From contig NZ_JALFCU010000086.1 of assembly GCF_022771645.1 (NCBI RefSeq), forward strand, positions 1 through 16,024: a DNA stretch of 16,024 nt, read 5' to 3'. This stretch comes from Selenomonas sp. (GTDB lineage Bacteria > Bacillota > Negativicutes > Selenomonadales > Selenomonadaceae). The notes beneath the pieces were generated by a model, which did not search any database, was not told the DNA's origin, and was given only the letters and a program-made list of their open reading frames with translations. This document shows, piece after piece, positions 1 to 7,186 of this stretch. The stretch's first letter is position 1; each line of letters begins with the position of its first letter. A program made the position numbers and the translations under genes.

Positions 1-120
1 CATGGTCGCCTCAGCAAGGCCTTCGGCTTTGCTTTTTGCCGTCGCTGCTGACAGCTCTTCTTGGTATTCTTCTTCTTGGACTCTTCGCGCCTCTTCGGCG
101 TCCCATTGCAGGGTCATCAT
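1..120 (-). CDS. Partial hypothetical protein, charged helical N-terminus (runs off left edge)
   Basis: This minus-strand frame is open from an ATG at 120 to the window edge, giving 40 residues (MMTLQWDAEEARRVQEEEYQ and onward). The start was chosen because a perfect AGGAGG lies on the minus strand at 134-129, 8 bases before the ATG. The same frame is open back to a stop at 196, so a start at 162 (MQSFLERCKEEV...) is possible but has no ribosome binding site. The peptide is rich in Glu, Ala, Lys and Arg and looks like a coiled coil or long helix. It reminds me of the C-terminal tail of Rpn-family (PD-(D/E)XK) nuclease-like proteins, so it may be a remnant or an internal re-start of such a gene. 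That is inference only; no catalytic motif is visible. Confidence 0.45.
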   Translation of the reverse strand, partial: MMTLQWDAEEARRVQEEEYQEELSAATAKSKAEGLAEATM

Positions 121-246
121 TTGCAAGACCTCCTCTTTGCAACGTTCAAGGAACGATTGCATGATTTTATGTTTGGTGCAGTAGTTGGTATTATTTTACT
201 GTGTTTGTGCGTGCTTTTCAAGAAAGAAATTGGATGGTGATTATGC

Positions 247-696
247 ATGGCGAAGCGCGAGGTGGCGCATGTTTGCGAGGACTGCGGGACGGCGTTCGTG
301 GGGAGTTACACGGCGCGGTTCTGCCCTGCGTGCCGGAAGAAACGCCAGCAGGCGAATGCGAAGGCGGTGCGGCGCTGCGTCGTGTGCGGGAAGGAGTTCG
401 TCGGGAACGCGCGGGCGAAGTATTGCCCGGAGTGCCGCGTGCAGAAACATCGCGAGAATTACCAGCGCCATATGCAGCGGAAGAAGAAGGGGCAGGCCAT
501 TGTGCGCGGGGAGTCGATGGGGACGTGCGAGATCTGCGGCAAGCCGTTCGTTGTGATGGCGGGCGGGCAGCGGTATTGCCCGGATTGCGCGAAGGCGGCC
601 TACATGGCGTCCGACCGGCAGAAGAGCCGCGAATGGGCGGAGCGGGAGAAGGCACGGCGGCAACGCGCGGACGCTGCCACAGGGGAAGACGTTTGA
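247..696 (+). CDS. Small protein with three tandem zinc ribbons, function unknown
   Basis: The 149-residue protein has three repeats of the form CxxCG-x2-F ... CPxC. Ribbon 1 uses C10, C13, C26 and C29; ribbon 2 uses C44, C47, C60 and C63; ribbon 3 uses C94, C97, C111 and C114. The Cys pairs are 12, 12 and 13 residues apart. Basic linkers (KKRQQANAKAVRR; HRENYQRHMQRKKKGQ) and a basic tail around 121-142 suggest nucleic acid or ribosome contact; that is inference. There is no signal peptide or membrane segment. The ATG at 247 has only a weak purine-rich site upstream (GGATGGTGA at 232-240). A terminator follows, so the gene is transcribed apart from the dcw cluster. I do not recognise a named family; similar CxxCGxxF repeats occur in phage and conserved hypothetical proteins. 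Confidence 0.75.
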   Translation: MAKREVAHVCEDCGTAFVGSYTARFCPACRKKRQQANAKAVRRCVVCGKEFVGNARAKYCPECRVQKHRENYQRHMQRKKKGQAIVRGESMGTCEICGKPFVVMAGGQRYCPDCAKAAYMASDRQKSREWAEREKARRQRADAATGEDV

Positions 697-703
697 CGAT
701 CGA

Positions 704-746
704 GGGCGGATGACCGGGCGGTTGCGGGCATTCGCCCATCTTTTTT
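704..746 (+). terminator. Rho-independent terminator after the zinc-ribbon gene
   Basis: GGGCGGATG (704-712) pairs with CATTCGCCC (729-737) over nine positions, one of them G-U, around a 16-base loop. The T-run TTTTTT at 741-746 and a second one at 751-754 follow. It separates the zinc-ribbon gene from mraZ. Confidence 0.7.
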
Positions 747-756
747 GATTTTTTCC

Positions 757-785
757 TTGCATTGGCAGGAGTTTTCTGCTATAAA
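757..785 (+). promoter_or_regulatory. Sigma-70-type promoter of mraZ-rsmH-ftsL
   Basis: The -35 element TTGCAT (757-762) and the -10 element TATAAA (780-785) are separated by exactly 17 bases. A TG at 777-778 gives an extended -10 (TGCTATAAA). Transcription should begin near 792, just before the GTGG box array. No other good promoter is visible between the terminator at 704-746 and mraZ. Confidence 0.75.
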
Positions 786-796
786 AAGAACATGTT

Positions 797-844
797 AATG
801 TGGTGAATTGTGGGGGAAAGTGTCACAAGGTGGCAGTCAGGTGG
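797..844 (+). promoter_or_regulatory. Array of five GTGG boxes, probable MraZ operator
   Basis: Five related heptamers repeat with helical-turn spacing: AATGTGG (797-803), ATTGTGG (807-813), AAAGTGT (817-823), AAGGTGG (827-833) and CAGGTGG (838-844). The spacing is 10, 10, 10 and 11 bases. MraZ is known to bind direct repeats at this period upstream of its own gene (TGGGN-N5 repeats in E. coli, AAAGTG-type boxes in mycoplasmas). The array lies just downstream of the predicted transcription start. The last box coincides with the presumed mraZ ribosome binding site (AGGTGG, 839-844). Negative autoregulation is inferred. Confidence 0.7.
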
Positions 845-854
845 TGATGGCAGG

Positions 855-1292
855 ATGTTCATGGGCGAGTACACGCACGCGATCGATGCGAAAGGCCGCG
901 TCATCCTGCCGGCGGATTTCCGCGCCGAGCTCGGCGTGTCGTTCGTCATCACGAAGGGCCTCGACCGCTGCCTGTTCCTCTACGCGCAGACGGAGTGGGA
1001 CGTGCTCGCGGATAAGCTCCGCAAGCTCCCGCTCGTGAAGCCGGAGGCGCGCGCGCTGTCGCGCTTCTTCTTTGCGAGCGCGCGGACGCTCGAGTGCGAC
1101 AAGCAGGGGCGCTTCCTCGTGCCGGCGAACCTGCGGAACTATGCAGGCATCGCGCTCCGGCAGGACGTCGTGCTGACGGGCACGGACAGCCGCATCGAAG
1201 TTTGGAGCCGCGACGTCTGGATGCAGTACACGGACGAAGTCGAGCCCGATGTCACGGCCATTGCCGCGACGCTGACGGACTTGGGAATATGA
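855..1292 (+). CDS. mraZ: MraZ, transcriptional regulator of the dcw cluster
   Basis: MraZ is a DNA-binding protein of the AbrB/SpoVT fold that binds repeats upstream of its own gene and represses dcw transcription. The 145-residue product has the usual length and begins MFMGEYTHAIDAKGR, as in Bacillus MraZ. Two swapped-hairpin domains are evident from the paired DxxxR signatures: D11-R15 (DAKGR) and D82-R86 (DKQGR, followed by FLVPANLR). The ATG at 855 was preferred to the upstream in-frame GTG at 810 because the family N-terminus starts here and AGGTGG lies 10 bases upstream. The longer form would translate through the operator array. The gene is first of a three-gene unit with rsmH and ftsL. 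A structured repeat separates it from rsmH. Confidence 0.95.
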   Translation: MFMGEYTHAIDAKGRVILPADFRAELGVSFVITKGLDRCLFLYAQTEWDVLADKLRKLPLVKPEARALSRFFFASARTLECDKQGRFLVPANLRNYAGIALRQDVVLTGTDSRIEVWSRDVWMQYTDEVEPDVTAIAATLTDLGI

Positions 1293-1299
1293 CGCCCCG

Positions 1300-1400
1300 A
1301 AGCCTTCCCCTCAGGGGAAGGGGGACCGCGGAGCGGTGGAAAGGGTCCCCTGCATGTCGGAGGGATTCGTAGGATTGCATGTTGCGCGGGTGCGCGCACG
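1300..1400 (+). repeat. Structured intergenic repeat, copy A (mraZ-rsmH gap)
   Basis: The element opens with the perfect inverted repeat CCTTCCCCT / AGGGGAAGG (1303-1311 and 1313-1321). A second hairpin follows, ACCGC / GCGGT (1325-1329 and 1333-1337). Next is the shared core GGGTCCCCTGCATG, and the element ends in the palindrome GTGCGCGCAC (1390-1399). The order of parts matches copies at 6877, 6993 (inverted), 11156 and 15605. It has no T-run, so it is not a simple terminator. It fills almost the whole gap between mraZ and the rsmH ribosome binding site and should be transcribed with them. Confidence 0.75.
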
Positions 1401-1401
1401 C

Positions 1402-1410
1402 AAAGGAGGT
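1402..1410 (+). promoter_or_regulatory. Ribosome binding site that fixes the rsmH TTG start
   Basis: AAAGGAGGT is a near-complete anti-16S complement placed 7 bases before TTG at 1418. It begins 2 bases after the end of repeat copy A. It argues against the upstream in-frame ATG at 1379, which lies inside the repeat. Confidence 0.85.
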
Positions 1411-1417
1411 GTGTAGT

Positions 1418-2386
1418 TTGACAGGATTTCATCATATCAGCGTGATGCCCGAAGAAGTAATCTCCGGTCTCGCGGTGAAGCCGGACGGCACGTATGTCGA
1501 CTGCACGCTCGGCGGCGCGGGACACTCGGCGCGCATCGCCGCCCTCCTTTCGGAGCGCGGCCATCTCATCGGCATCGATCAGGACGGGGAGGCCATCGCG
1601 GCGGCGCAGGAACGTCTGGCGGATGCGCGTTGCCGCGTCGACATCGTGCACGACAATTTCCGGAACCTTGCGCAGATCCTCACCGAGCTCGACGTGCCGG
1701 TCGTGGACGGCGTGCTGTTCGATCTCGGCGTGTCGTCGCATCAGCTCGACACGGCGGAGCGCGGATTCTCGTATATGCAGGACGCGCCGCTCGATATGCG
1801 CATGGACGAGAGTGCCGCGTTCTCGGCGTACGATGTCGTGAACACGTACAGCGAGGACGACCTCGACCGCATCTTCCACGACTACGGCGAGGAGCGCTGG
1901 GCGCGCCGCATCGCGCGATTCATCGTCGACGCGCGCGCGGCGAAGCCCGTCGAGACGACGGGCGAGCTTGTCGACATTGTTTGCAAGGCCATCCCGAAGG
2001 CCGTGCGCCGTGCGGAGAACGGCCATCCGGCGAAGCGCATCTTCCAGGCGATCCGCATCGAGGTCAACGACGAGCTCGGCATCCTCGAGCAGGCGTTTCA
2101 CGCAGCATCGGATGCGCTGAAGCCGGGCGGGCGGCTCGTGATCCTCACGTTCCATTCGCTCGAGGACCGCATCGCGAAGAACGCGCTCCGCGACATGGCG
2201 CGCGGCTGCATCTGCCCGCCGGAGCTCCCTGTCTGCGTCTGTCACCATCACCCGGAGCTCAAGCTGCTCGTCAAGGGCACGAAGGCGACGAAGGACGAGC
2301 TCGCGGCGAACACGCGCGCGAAGAGCGCGAAGCTCCGCGTGGCGGAGAAATTGCCTCCTTTCGTTGAGGAAGGGGGTGCGGCCTGA
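1418..2386 (+). CDS. rsmH: RsmH (MraW), 16S rRNA C1402 N4-methyltransferase
   Basis: RsmH uses S-adenosylmethionine to methylate the N4 of C1402 in the 16S rRNA decoding centre. The 322-residue product starts at TTG (MTGFHHISVMPEEV). It shows the SAM-binding loop TLGGAGHS (30-37), the acidic ribose-binding stretch GIDQD (52-56), FDLGVSSHQLD (101-111), RIFQAIRIEVNDELG (207-221) and LTFHSLEDR (243-251). A Cys/His-rich stretch at 264-278 (C264, C266, C273, C275, then HHH) lies in the C-terminal part, as in Firmicutes homologues. The stop codon overlaps the ftsL start by one base (TGATG), suggesting coupled translation. An upstream ATG at 1379 would add 13 residues encoded by repeat copy A and is probably not used. 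Confidence 0.96.
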   Translation: MTGFHHISVMPEEVISGLAVKPDGTYVDCTLGGAGHSARIAALLSERGHLIGIDQDGEAIAAAQERLADARCRVDIVHDNFRNLAQILTELDVPVVDGVLFDLGVSSHQLDTAERGFSYMQDAPLDMRMDESAAFSAYDVVNTYSEDDLDRIFHDYGEERWARRIARFIVDARAAKPVETTGELVDIVCKAIPKAVRRAENGHPAKRIFQAIRIEVNDELGILEQAFHAASDALKPGGRLVILTFHSLEDRIAKNALRDMARGCICPPELPVCVCHHHPELKLLVKGTKATKDELAANTRAKSAKLRVAEKLPPFVEEGGAA

Positions 2387-2775
2387 TGCCGGCAAGAGCA
2401 CATAAATATTACGAAGAATACGAGGAACCGGCCGTCCGCGCGCCGCGTCCGAAACGCCCGCCGCGTCCGCACGTCGTCCTCAACCAGAAATGGCGCTCGC
2501 GCCTGACATGGAGCATCCTGCTCGTCGCGGCGCTCGCGATGGCGGTGACGGTGCGCGCCGGCCTCACGGCGAACCGCGGCTACAACCTCGTCGAGACGCA
2601 GCAGAAAGCGGAGCAGCTCGAGCAGGAGAACGAACGCCTGAAGATCGACATCGCGAAGCTGAAGTCGCCGAAGCGCATCAAGGACATCGCGACGAGCCGC
2701 CTCGGCATGGAAGTGCCGCAGAACGTCTACTTCACGCACAACACGAAATCACAGGCAAACGAGAAGAAAAATTGA
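2386..2775 (+). CDS. ftsL: FtsL-like divisome protein
   Basis: FtsL is a single-pass inner-membrane protein that joins FtsQ/DivIB and FtsB/DivIC in activating septal peptidoglycan synthesis. The 129-residue product has a cytoplasmic tail rich in Tyr, Glu, Arg and Pro (1-39), one membrane segment (about 40-60, TWSILLVAALAMAVTV), and a coiled coil (about 67-94, with NLVETQQKAEQLEQENERLK). The family end motif SRLGMEVP is at 104-111. Identity rests on architecture plus position after rsmH, since FtsL sequences diverge strongly. The ATG overlaps the rsmH stop. In most clusters the transpeptidase gene ftsI/spoVD follows; here a terminator does. Confidence 0.88.
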   Translation: MPARAHKYYEEYEEPAVRAPRPKRPPRPHVVLNQKWRSRLTWSILLVAALAMAVTVRAGLTANRGYNLVETQQKAEQLEQENERLKIDIAKLKSPKRIKDIATSRLGMEVPQNVYFTHNTKSQANEKKN

Positions 2776-2806
2776 GCTGTTGCATGGCATTTGCAGCAGC
2801 TTTTTT
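2775..2806 (+). terminator. Rho-independent terminator overlapping the ftsL stop
   Basis: AGCTGTTGCA (2775-2784) pairs with TGCAGCAGCT (2792-2801) over ten positions with one G-U pair, around a 7-base loop. TTTTTT (2801-2806) follows directly. The stem starts on the last base of the ftsL stop codon. It ends the mraZ-rsmH-ftsL unit. Confidence 0.88.
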
Positions 2807-2842
2807 CGTGCCGCCGCCGCGCGTTGCAATTTCTCGCATTTT

Positions 2843-2896
2843 TTGCAACATCGGGGCATTTTCCCTCTATAAAAATCTGTCGCTTCGTTATATAAT
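2843..2896 (+). promoter_or_regulatory. Promoter region upstream of murE (one or two starts)
   Basis: An exact TATAAT is at 2891-2896, but no convincing -35 lies 16-18 bases upstream. A second candidate is TTGCAA (2843-2848) with TATAAA (2868-2873) at a 19-base spacing. The stretch is AT-rich compared with its neighbours and follows the ftsL terminator, so a promoter is needed here. Which pair is used cannot be decided from sequence. Confidence 0.6.
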
Positions 2897-2950
2897 GAGG
2901 GACGGTTCATTTAGTATCAGCTATTAACAATTTTGCGGAGGCTCAGATAA

Positions 2951-4461
2951 ATGAAGAAACTCAGCCGGCTCGCCGCGCTCGTCACGGGTGCGGAGCTCAT
3001 CGGTGACGATAAAGACATCACATCCATCCAGCACGATTCGCGCAAGGTCGAAGCGGGCACGCTGTTCGTCGCGATCCCGGGCGTCCATGTTGACGGCCAC
3101 ACGTTCATCCCGCAGGCCGTCAAGCAGGGCGCGGTCGCTGTGCTGACGACGCGCCGCGATGCGGACGTGCCTGCGGGCGTGACGAAGCTCGTCGTGCCGG
3201 AGCTGCAGCCGGCGCTCGACGCGATTGTGCCATTCTTCCATGATTACCCGGCGCGCGCGATGCGTGTCATCGGCATCACAGGCACGAACGGCAAGACGAC
3301 GACGAGCTACCTGACGCGCGCGATCCTGCGCCATGCAGGCAAAAAGGTCGGTCTCATCGGCACGATCCAGATCATGATCGAGGACGAGGTGCTGCCGATC
3401 CACAACACGACGCCGGACGTCGTCGAGCTGCAGAACACGCTCGCACTCATGCGCGACAAAGGCATGGACTACGTCGTCATGGAAGTCTCGTCGCACGCGC
3501 TCGACCAGAACCGCGTCGCGGGCATCGAGTTTGACACGGCGGTCTTCACGAACCTCACGCAGGACCACCTCGATTATCATAAGACGATGGAAAATTACAA
3601 GCTCGCGAAGGCGAAGCTGTTCGAGCACGTCAGCGAGCTGGGCGCGAAGCAGGGCAAGACGGCCGTCGTCAACATCGACGACGCGGCAGGGCAGACGATG
3701 CTCGACCATGCGTCGTGCGCGCACCTGACGTATGGCATCCATGCGGAGGATGCCGCGCTGCGTGCGACGGACATCGACGTGCGCGCGGACGGCGCGCATT
3801 TCACGCTGAATCATGCGAGCTTCGGCACGATGCCGCTCGCGCTCCATATCACGGGCATCTTCAACGTCTACAACGTCATGAGCGCCGTCGGCGCGGCGCT
3901 CGCCGAGCGCATCGCGCCGGAGCATATCCGCGCCGTGCTCGAGAGCTTCACGGCCGTGCCGGGCCGCTTCGAGCTCGTGAAGGCGGGGCAGGATTTCTCT
4001 GTCATCGTCGACTACGCGCACACGCCGGACGGCGTCGAGAACGTCTTGAAGACGGCGCGCGAAATCGCGAAGCGGAAGATCATCGCCGTCTTCGGCTGCG
4101 GCGGCGACCGCGACCGCACGAAGCGCCCGATCATGGGCCGCCTCGCGGCCGAACTCGCCGACATCGTCATCGCGACGAGCGACAACCCGCGCTCCGAGGA
4201 TCCGGATTTCATCCTCAGCGAAGTCGAGGCGGGCGTGAAAGAGAGGATCGGCGACAAGCATCACGAGTGCATCCCCGACCGCCACGAGGCGATTTTCCGC
4301 GCCGTCGAGCTCGCTGAGAAGGATGATATCGTCGTCATCCTCGGCAAGGGGCACGAAGACTACCAGATTCTGAAGGACAAGACCATCCATTTCGACGACC
4401 GCGAGCAGGCGCGCGCGGCGATCGCTGAAAAACTCGAAAAGATCGGAAAGGAGCACGTGTA

Positions 4462-4462
<1 letters not shown>
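2951..4462 (+). CDS. murE: MurE, UDP-MurNAc-L-Ala-D-Glu ligase, meso-diaminopimelate type
   Basis: MurE adds the third amino acid of the peptidoglycan stem peptide in an ATP-dependent cytoplasmic reaction. The 503-residue protein has the Mur ligase plan: UDP-substrate domain (1 to about 105) with HDSRKV (28-33), central ATPase with P-loop GTNGKTT (111-117), HNTTPD (151-156), the YKLAKAKLF stretch with the expected carbamylated lysine (216-224), and a C-terminal domain. DNPRSEDP (411-418) carries the DNPR motif of enzymes that select meso-diaminopimelate rather than lysine. KGHEDYQ is at 466-472. GGAGG at 2937-2941 supports the ATG at 2951. It is first in the second transcription unit; its stop overlaps murF by one base (TAATG). 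Confidence 0.96.
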
Positions 4463-5841
<1,379 letters not shown>

Positions 5842-5856
5842 TACAAGGTGGAATCC

Positions 5857-6816
5857 ATGCTACAGCAAGTCATCATCGCGGCCGCCGTCGCGGCCGGCTT
5901 CGTGCTCATGACGGGGCCGTTCTTCATCCCCGAGCTGCACAAGCTGAAATTCGGCCAGAGCATCCGCGAGGAAGGGCCGAAGAGCCATCAGGCGAAGAGC
6001 GGCACGCCGACGATGGGCGGCATCATGATCATCCTCGGCATCACGGTCGCGACGCTGATCGCCGCGCCGTGGTCGACGGAAATCATGCTCGCGCTCTTCA
6101 TCATGCTCGGCCATTTCGTGCTCGGTTTCCTCGATGATTACATCAAGGTCGTCAAGAAGCGCAACCTCGGCCTCAAGGCGCGGCAGAAGCTCGCCGGCCA
6201 GATCCTCATCGCCGTCGTCACGATGTACATCGGCACGCAGGTGCTCGGCATCGATACGGGCATCTGGATCCCGGGGGCGGATGTCAATGTCGACCTCGGC
6301 TGGCTCTACTATCCGCTCGTGCTGTTCGTGCTCGTCGGCACGTCGAACGCCGTGAACCTCACGGACGGCCTCGACGGCCTCGCGTCGGGCGAAATGGCGA
6401 TTGCGGGCAGCGCGTTTGCCGTCGTTTCCGCGCTGACGGGACACACGGACCTCGCGCTGTTCTGCGTCGCCATCGCGGCGGCGTGTCTCGGATTTCTGCG
6501 CTTCAACGCGCATCCGGCGAAGGTCTTCATGGGCGACACGGGCAGCCTGGCGCTCGGCGGCGCGCTCGCGGCCGTCGGCATTTTGACGCATACAGAACTC
6601 CTGCTCGTCGTCATCGGCTTCGTCTTCGTCTGCGAAGCGCTTTCCGTCATCATCCAGGTCATTTCGTTCCAGACGACAGGCAAGCGCGTCTTCCGCATGA
6701 GCCCGATCCACCATCATTTCGAACTCGGCGGCTGGTCGGAGTGGAAAGTCGTCACCGTCTTCTGGCTCGTCGGTTTGGTGGCGAGTGTTGTGGGATTGTC
6801 TCTCATGCCGGCCTGA
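5857..6816 (+). CDS. mraY: MraY, phospho-MurNAc-pentapeptide translocase (lipid I synthase)
   Basis: MraY transfers phospho-MurNAc-pentapeptide to undecaprenyl phosphate at the inner membrane, making lipid I. The 319-residue protein is a multi-pass membrane protein with KFGQSIREEGPKSHQ (31-45), SGTPTMGG (48-55), the LDDYIK Asp pair (92-97), NLTDGLDGLA (167-176), FMGDTGS (224-230) and IHHHFE (284-289). The ATG at 5857 was chosen because MLQQV matches the family start and AAGGTGG (5845-5851) sits 5 bases before it. An in-frame GTG at 5848 would add three residues but falls inside that site. A 370-base gap full of repeats separates it from murD. Confidence 0.96.
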   Translation: MLQQVIIAAAVAAGFVLMTGPFFIPELHKLKFGQSIREEGPKSHQAKSGTPTMGGIMIILGITVATLIAAPWSTEIMLALFIMLGHFVLGFLDDYIKVVKKRNLGLKARQKLAGQILIAVVTMYIGTQVLGIDTGIWIPGADVNVDLGWLYYPLVLFVLVGTSNAVNLTDGLDGLASGEMAIAGSAFAVVSALTGHTDLALFCVAIAAACLGFLRFNAHPAKVFMGDTGSLALGGALAAVGILTHTELLLVVIGFVFVCEALSVIIQVISFQTTGKRVFRMSPIHHHFELGGWSEWKVVTVFWLVGLVASVVGLSLMPA

Positions 6817-6819
6817 GCT

Positions 6820-6838
6820 AGCCTTCCCCTTAGAAGGC
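6820..6838 (+). repeat. Truncated repeat fragment (first hairpin only)
   Basis: AGCCTTCCCCTTAGAAGGC matches the opening arm of the dispersed repeat and lies 4 bases after the mraY stop. The rest of the element is missing. About 38 bases of unassigned sequence (6839-6876) separate it from copy B. Confidence 0.5.
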
Positions 6839-6876
6839 GATGTCATTAGGATAATAGACAGCGGCGTTCAAACCAA

Positions 6877-6977
6877 AAGCCTTCCCCTTAGGGAAAGGTG
6901 GCCCCGAAGGGGTCGGAAAGGGTCCCTTGCACGACAGATGAGTTCGTAGATATGAACTCATCGCGGGTGCGCACACG
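6877..6977 (+). repeat. Structured intergenic repeat, copy B (mraY-murD gap)
   Basis: The element opens with AAGCCTTCCCCTTAGGGAAA (an imperfect inverted repeat), then GGCCCCGAAGGGGTC, which can fold as CCCC / GGGG. The core GGGTCCCTTGCACG (6920-6933) follows. A further hairpin, GATGAGTTC (6937-6945) with GAACTCATC (6954-6962), is specific to this copy. It ends in CGCGGGTGCGCACACG. It lies head to head with copy C. Confidence 0.75.
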
Positions 6978-6992
6978 AAACGCTTGGAGTGC

Positions 6993-7156
6993 CTGCGCGC
7001 ACTGGCGACATCAAACGGTCTGCGGATTCAATGGCCGTGCAAGCGACCCTCTCCTGGCGCTGCGCTTCGCTCCGCGCCTGTCCTCTACCTAAAAGGATAA
7101 AGCGACCTCTAAGCGCTAAAGCGCTAAGAGTCTGCTTTTCCCTGGGGGAGAGGCTG
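6993..7156 (-). repeat. Structured intergenic repeat, copy C (inverted, with a 53-base insertion)
   Basis: Read on the minus strand this copy matches copy D closely: CAGCCTCTCCC, then AGAGGACAGGCGCGGAGCG, AAGCGCAGCGCCAGGAG, GGGTCGCTTGCACG and ending AGTGCGCGCA. I count roughly a dozen mismatches over about 110 aligned positions. Relative to D, 53 extra bases (7087-7139) lie inside the first hairpin. They contain their own near-palindrome, CTCTAAGCGCT (7107-7117) with AGCGCTAAGAG (7120-7130). On the + strand the copy is open in frame with murD, which creates a false N-terminal extension. Confidence 0.75.
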
Positions 7157-7186
7157 CTGGAGTTCGATAGAAAGGATACGATACTT

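Noticed and set aside
810..854. Longer MraZ starting at GTG 810
   Set aside because: The extra 15 residues are encoded by the operator array and do not match the family N-terminus, which begins MFMGEY.
1303..1337. Hairpins of copy A read as a terminator between mraZ and rsmH
   Set aside because: No T-run follows either stem, and the same structure recurs in other gaps as part of a larger repeat.
1300..1400. Repeats read as a CRISPR array
   Set aside because: Copies are thousands of bases apart, in both orientations, and there are no regular spacers or cas genes.
1139..2401. 420-residue minus-strand open frame opposite mraZ and rsmH
   Set aside because: It is the antisense shadow of strongly supported genes in GC-rich DNA. 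Its translation is Arg/Ala/Asp-rich low-complexity sequence with no family motif. Similar long antisense frames opposite murE, murF, ddl and ftsZ were rejected for the same reason.
6898..7092. 64-residue + strand frame in the mraY-murD gap
   Set aside because: It lies wholly within repeat copies B and C, has no ribosome binding site and no recognisable motif.
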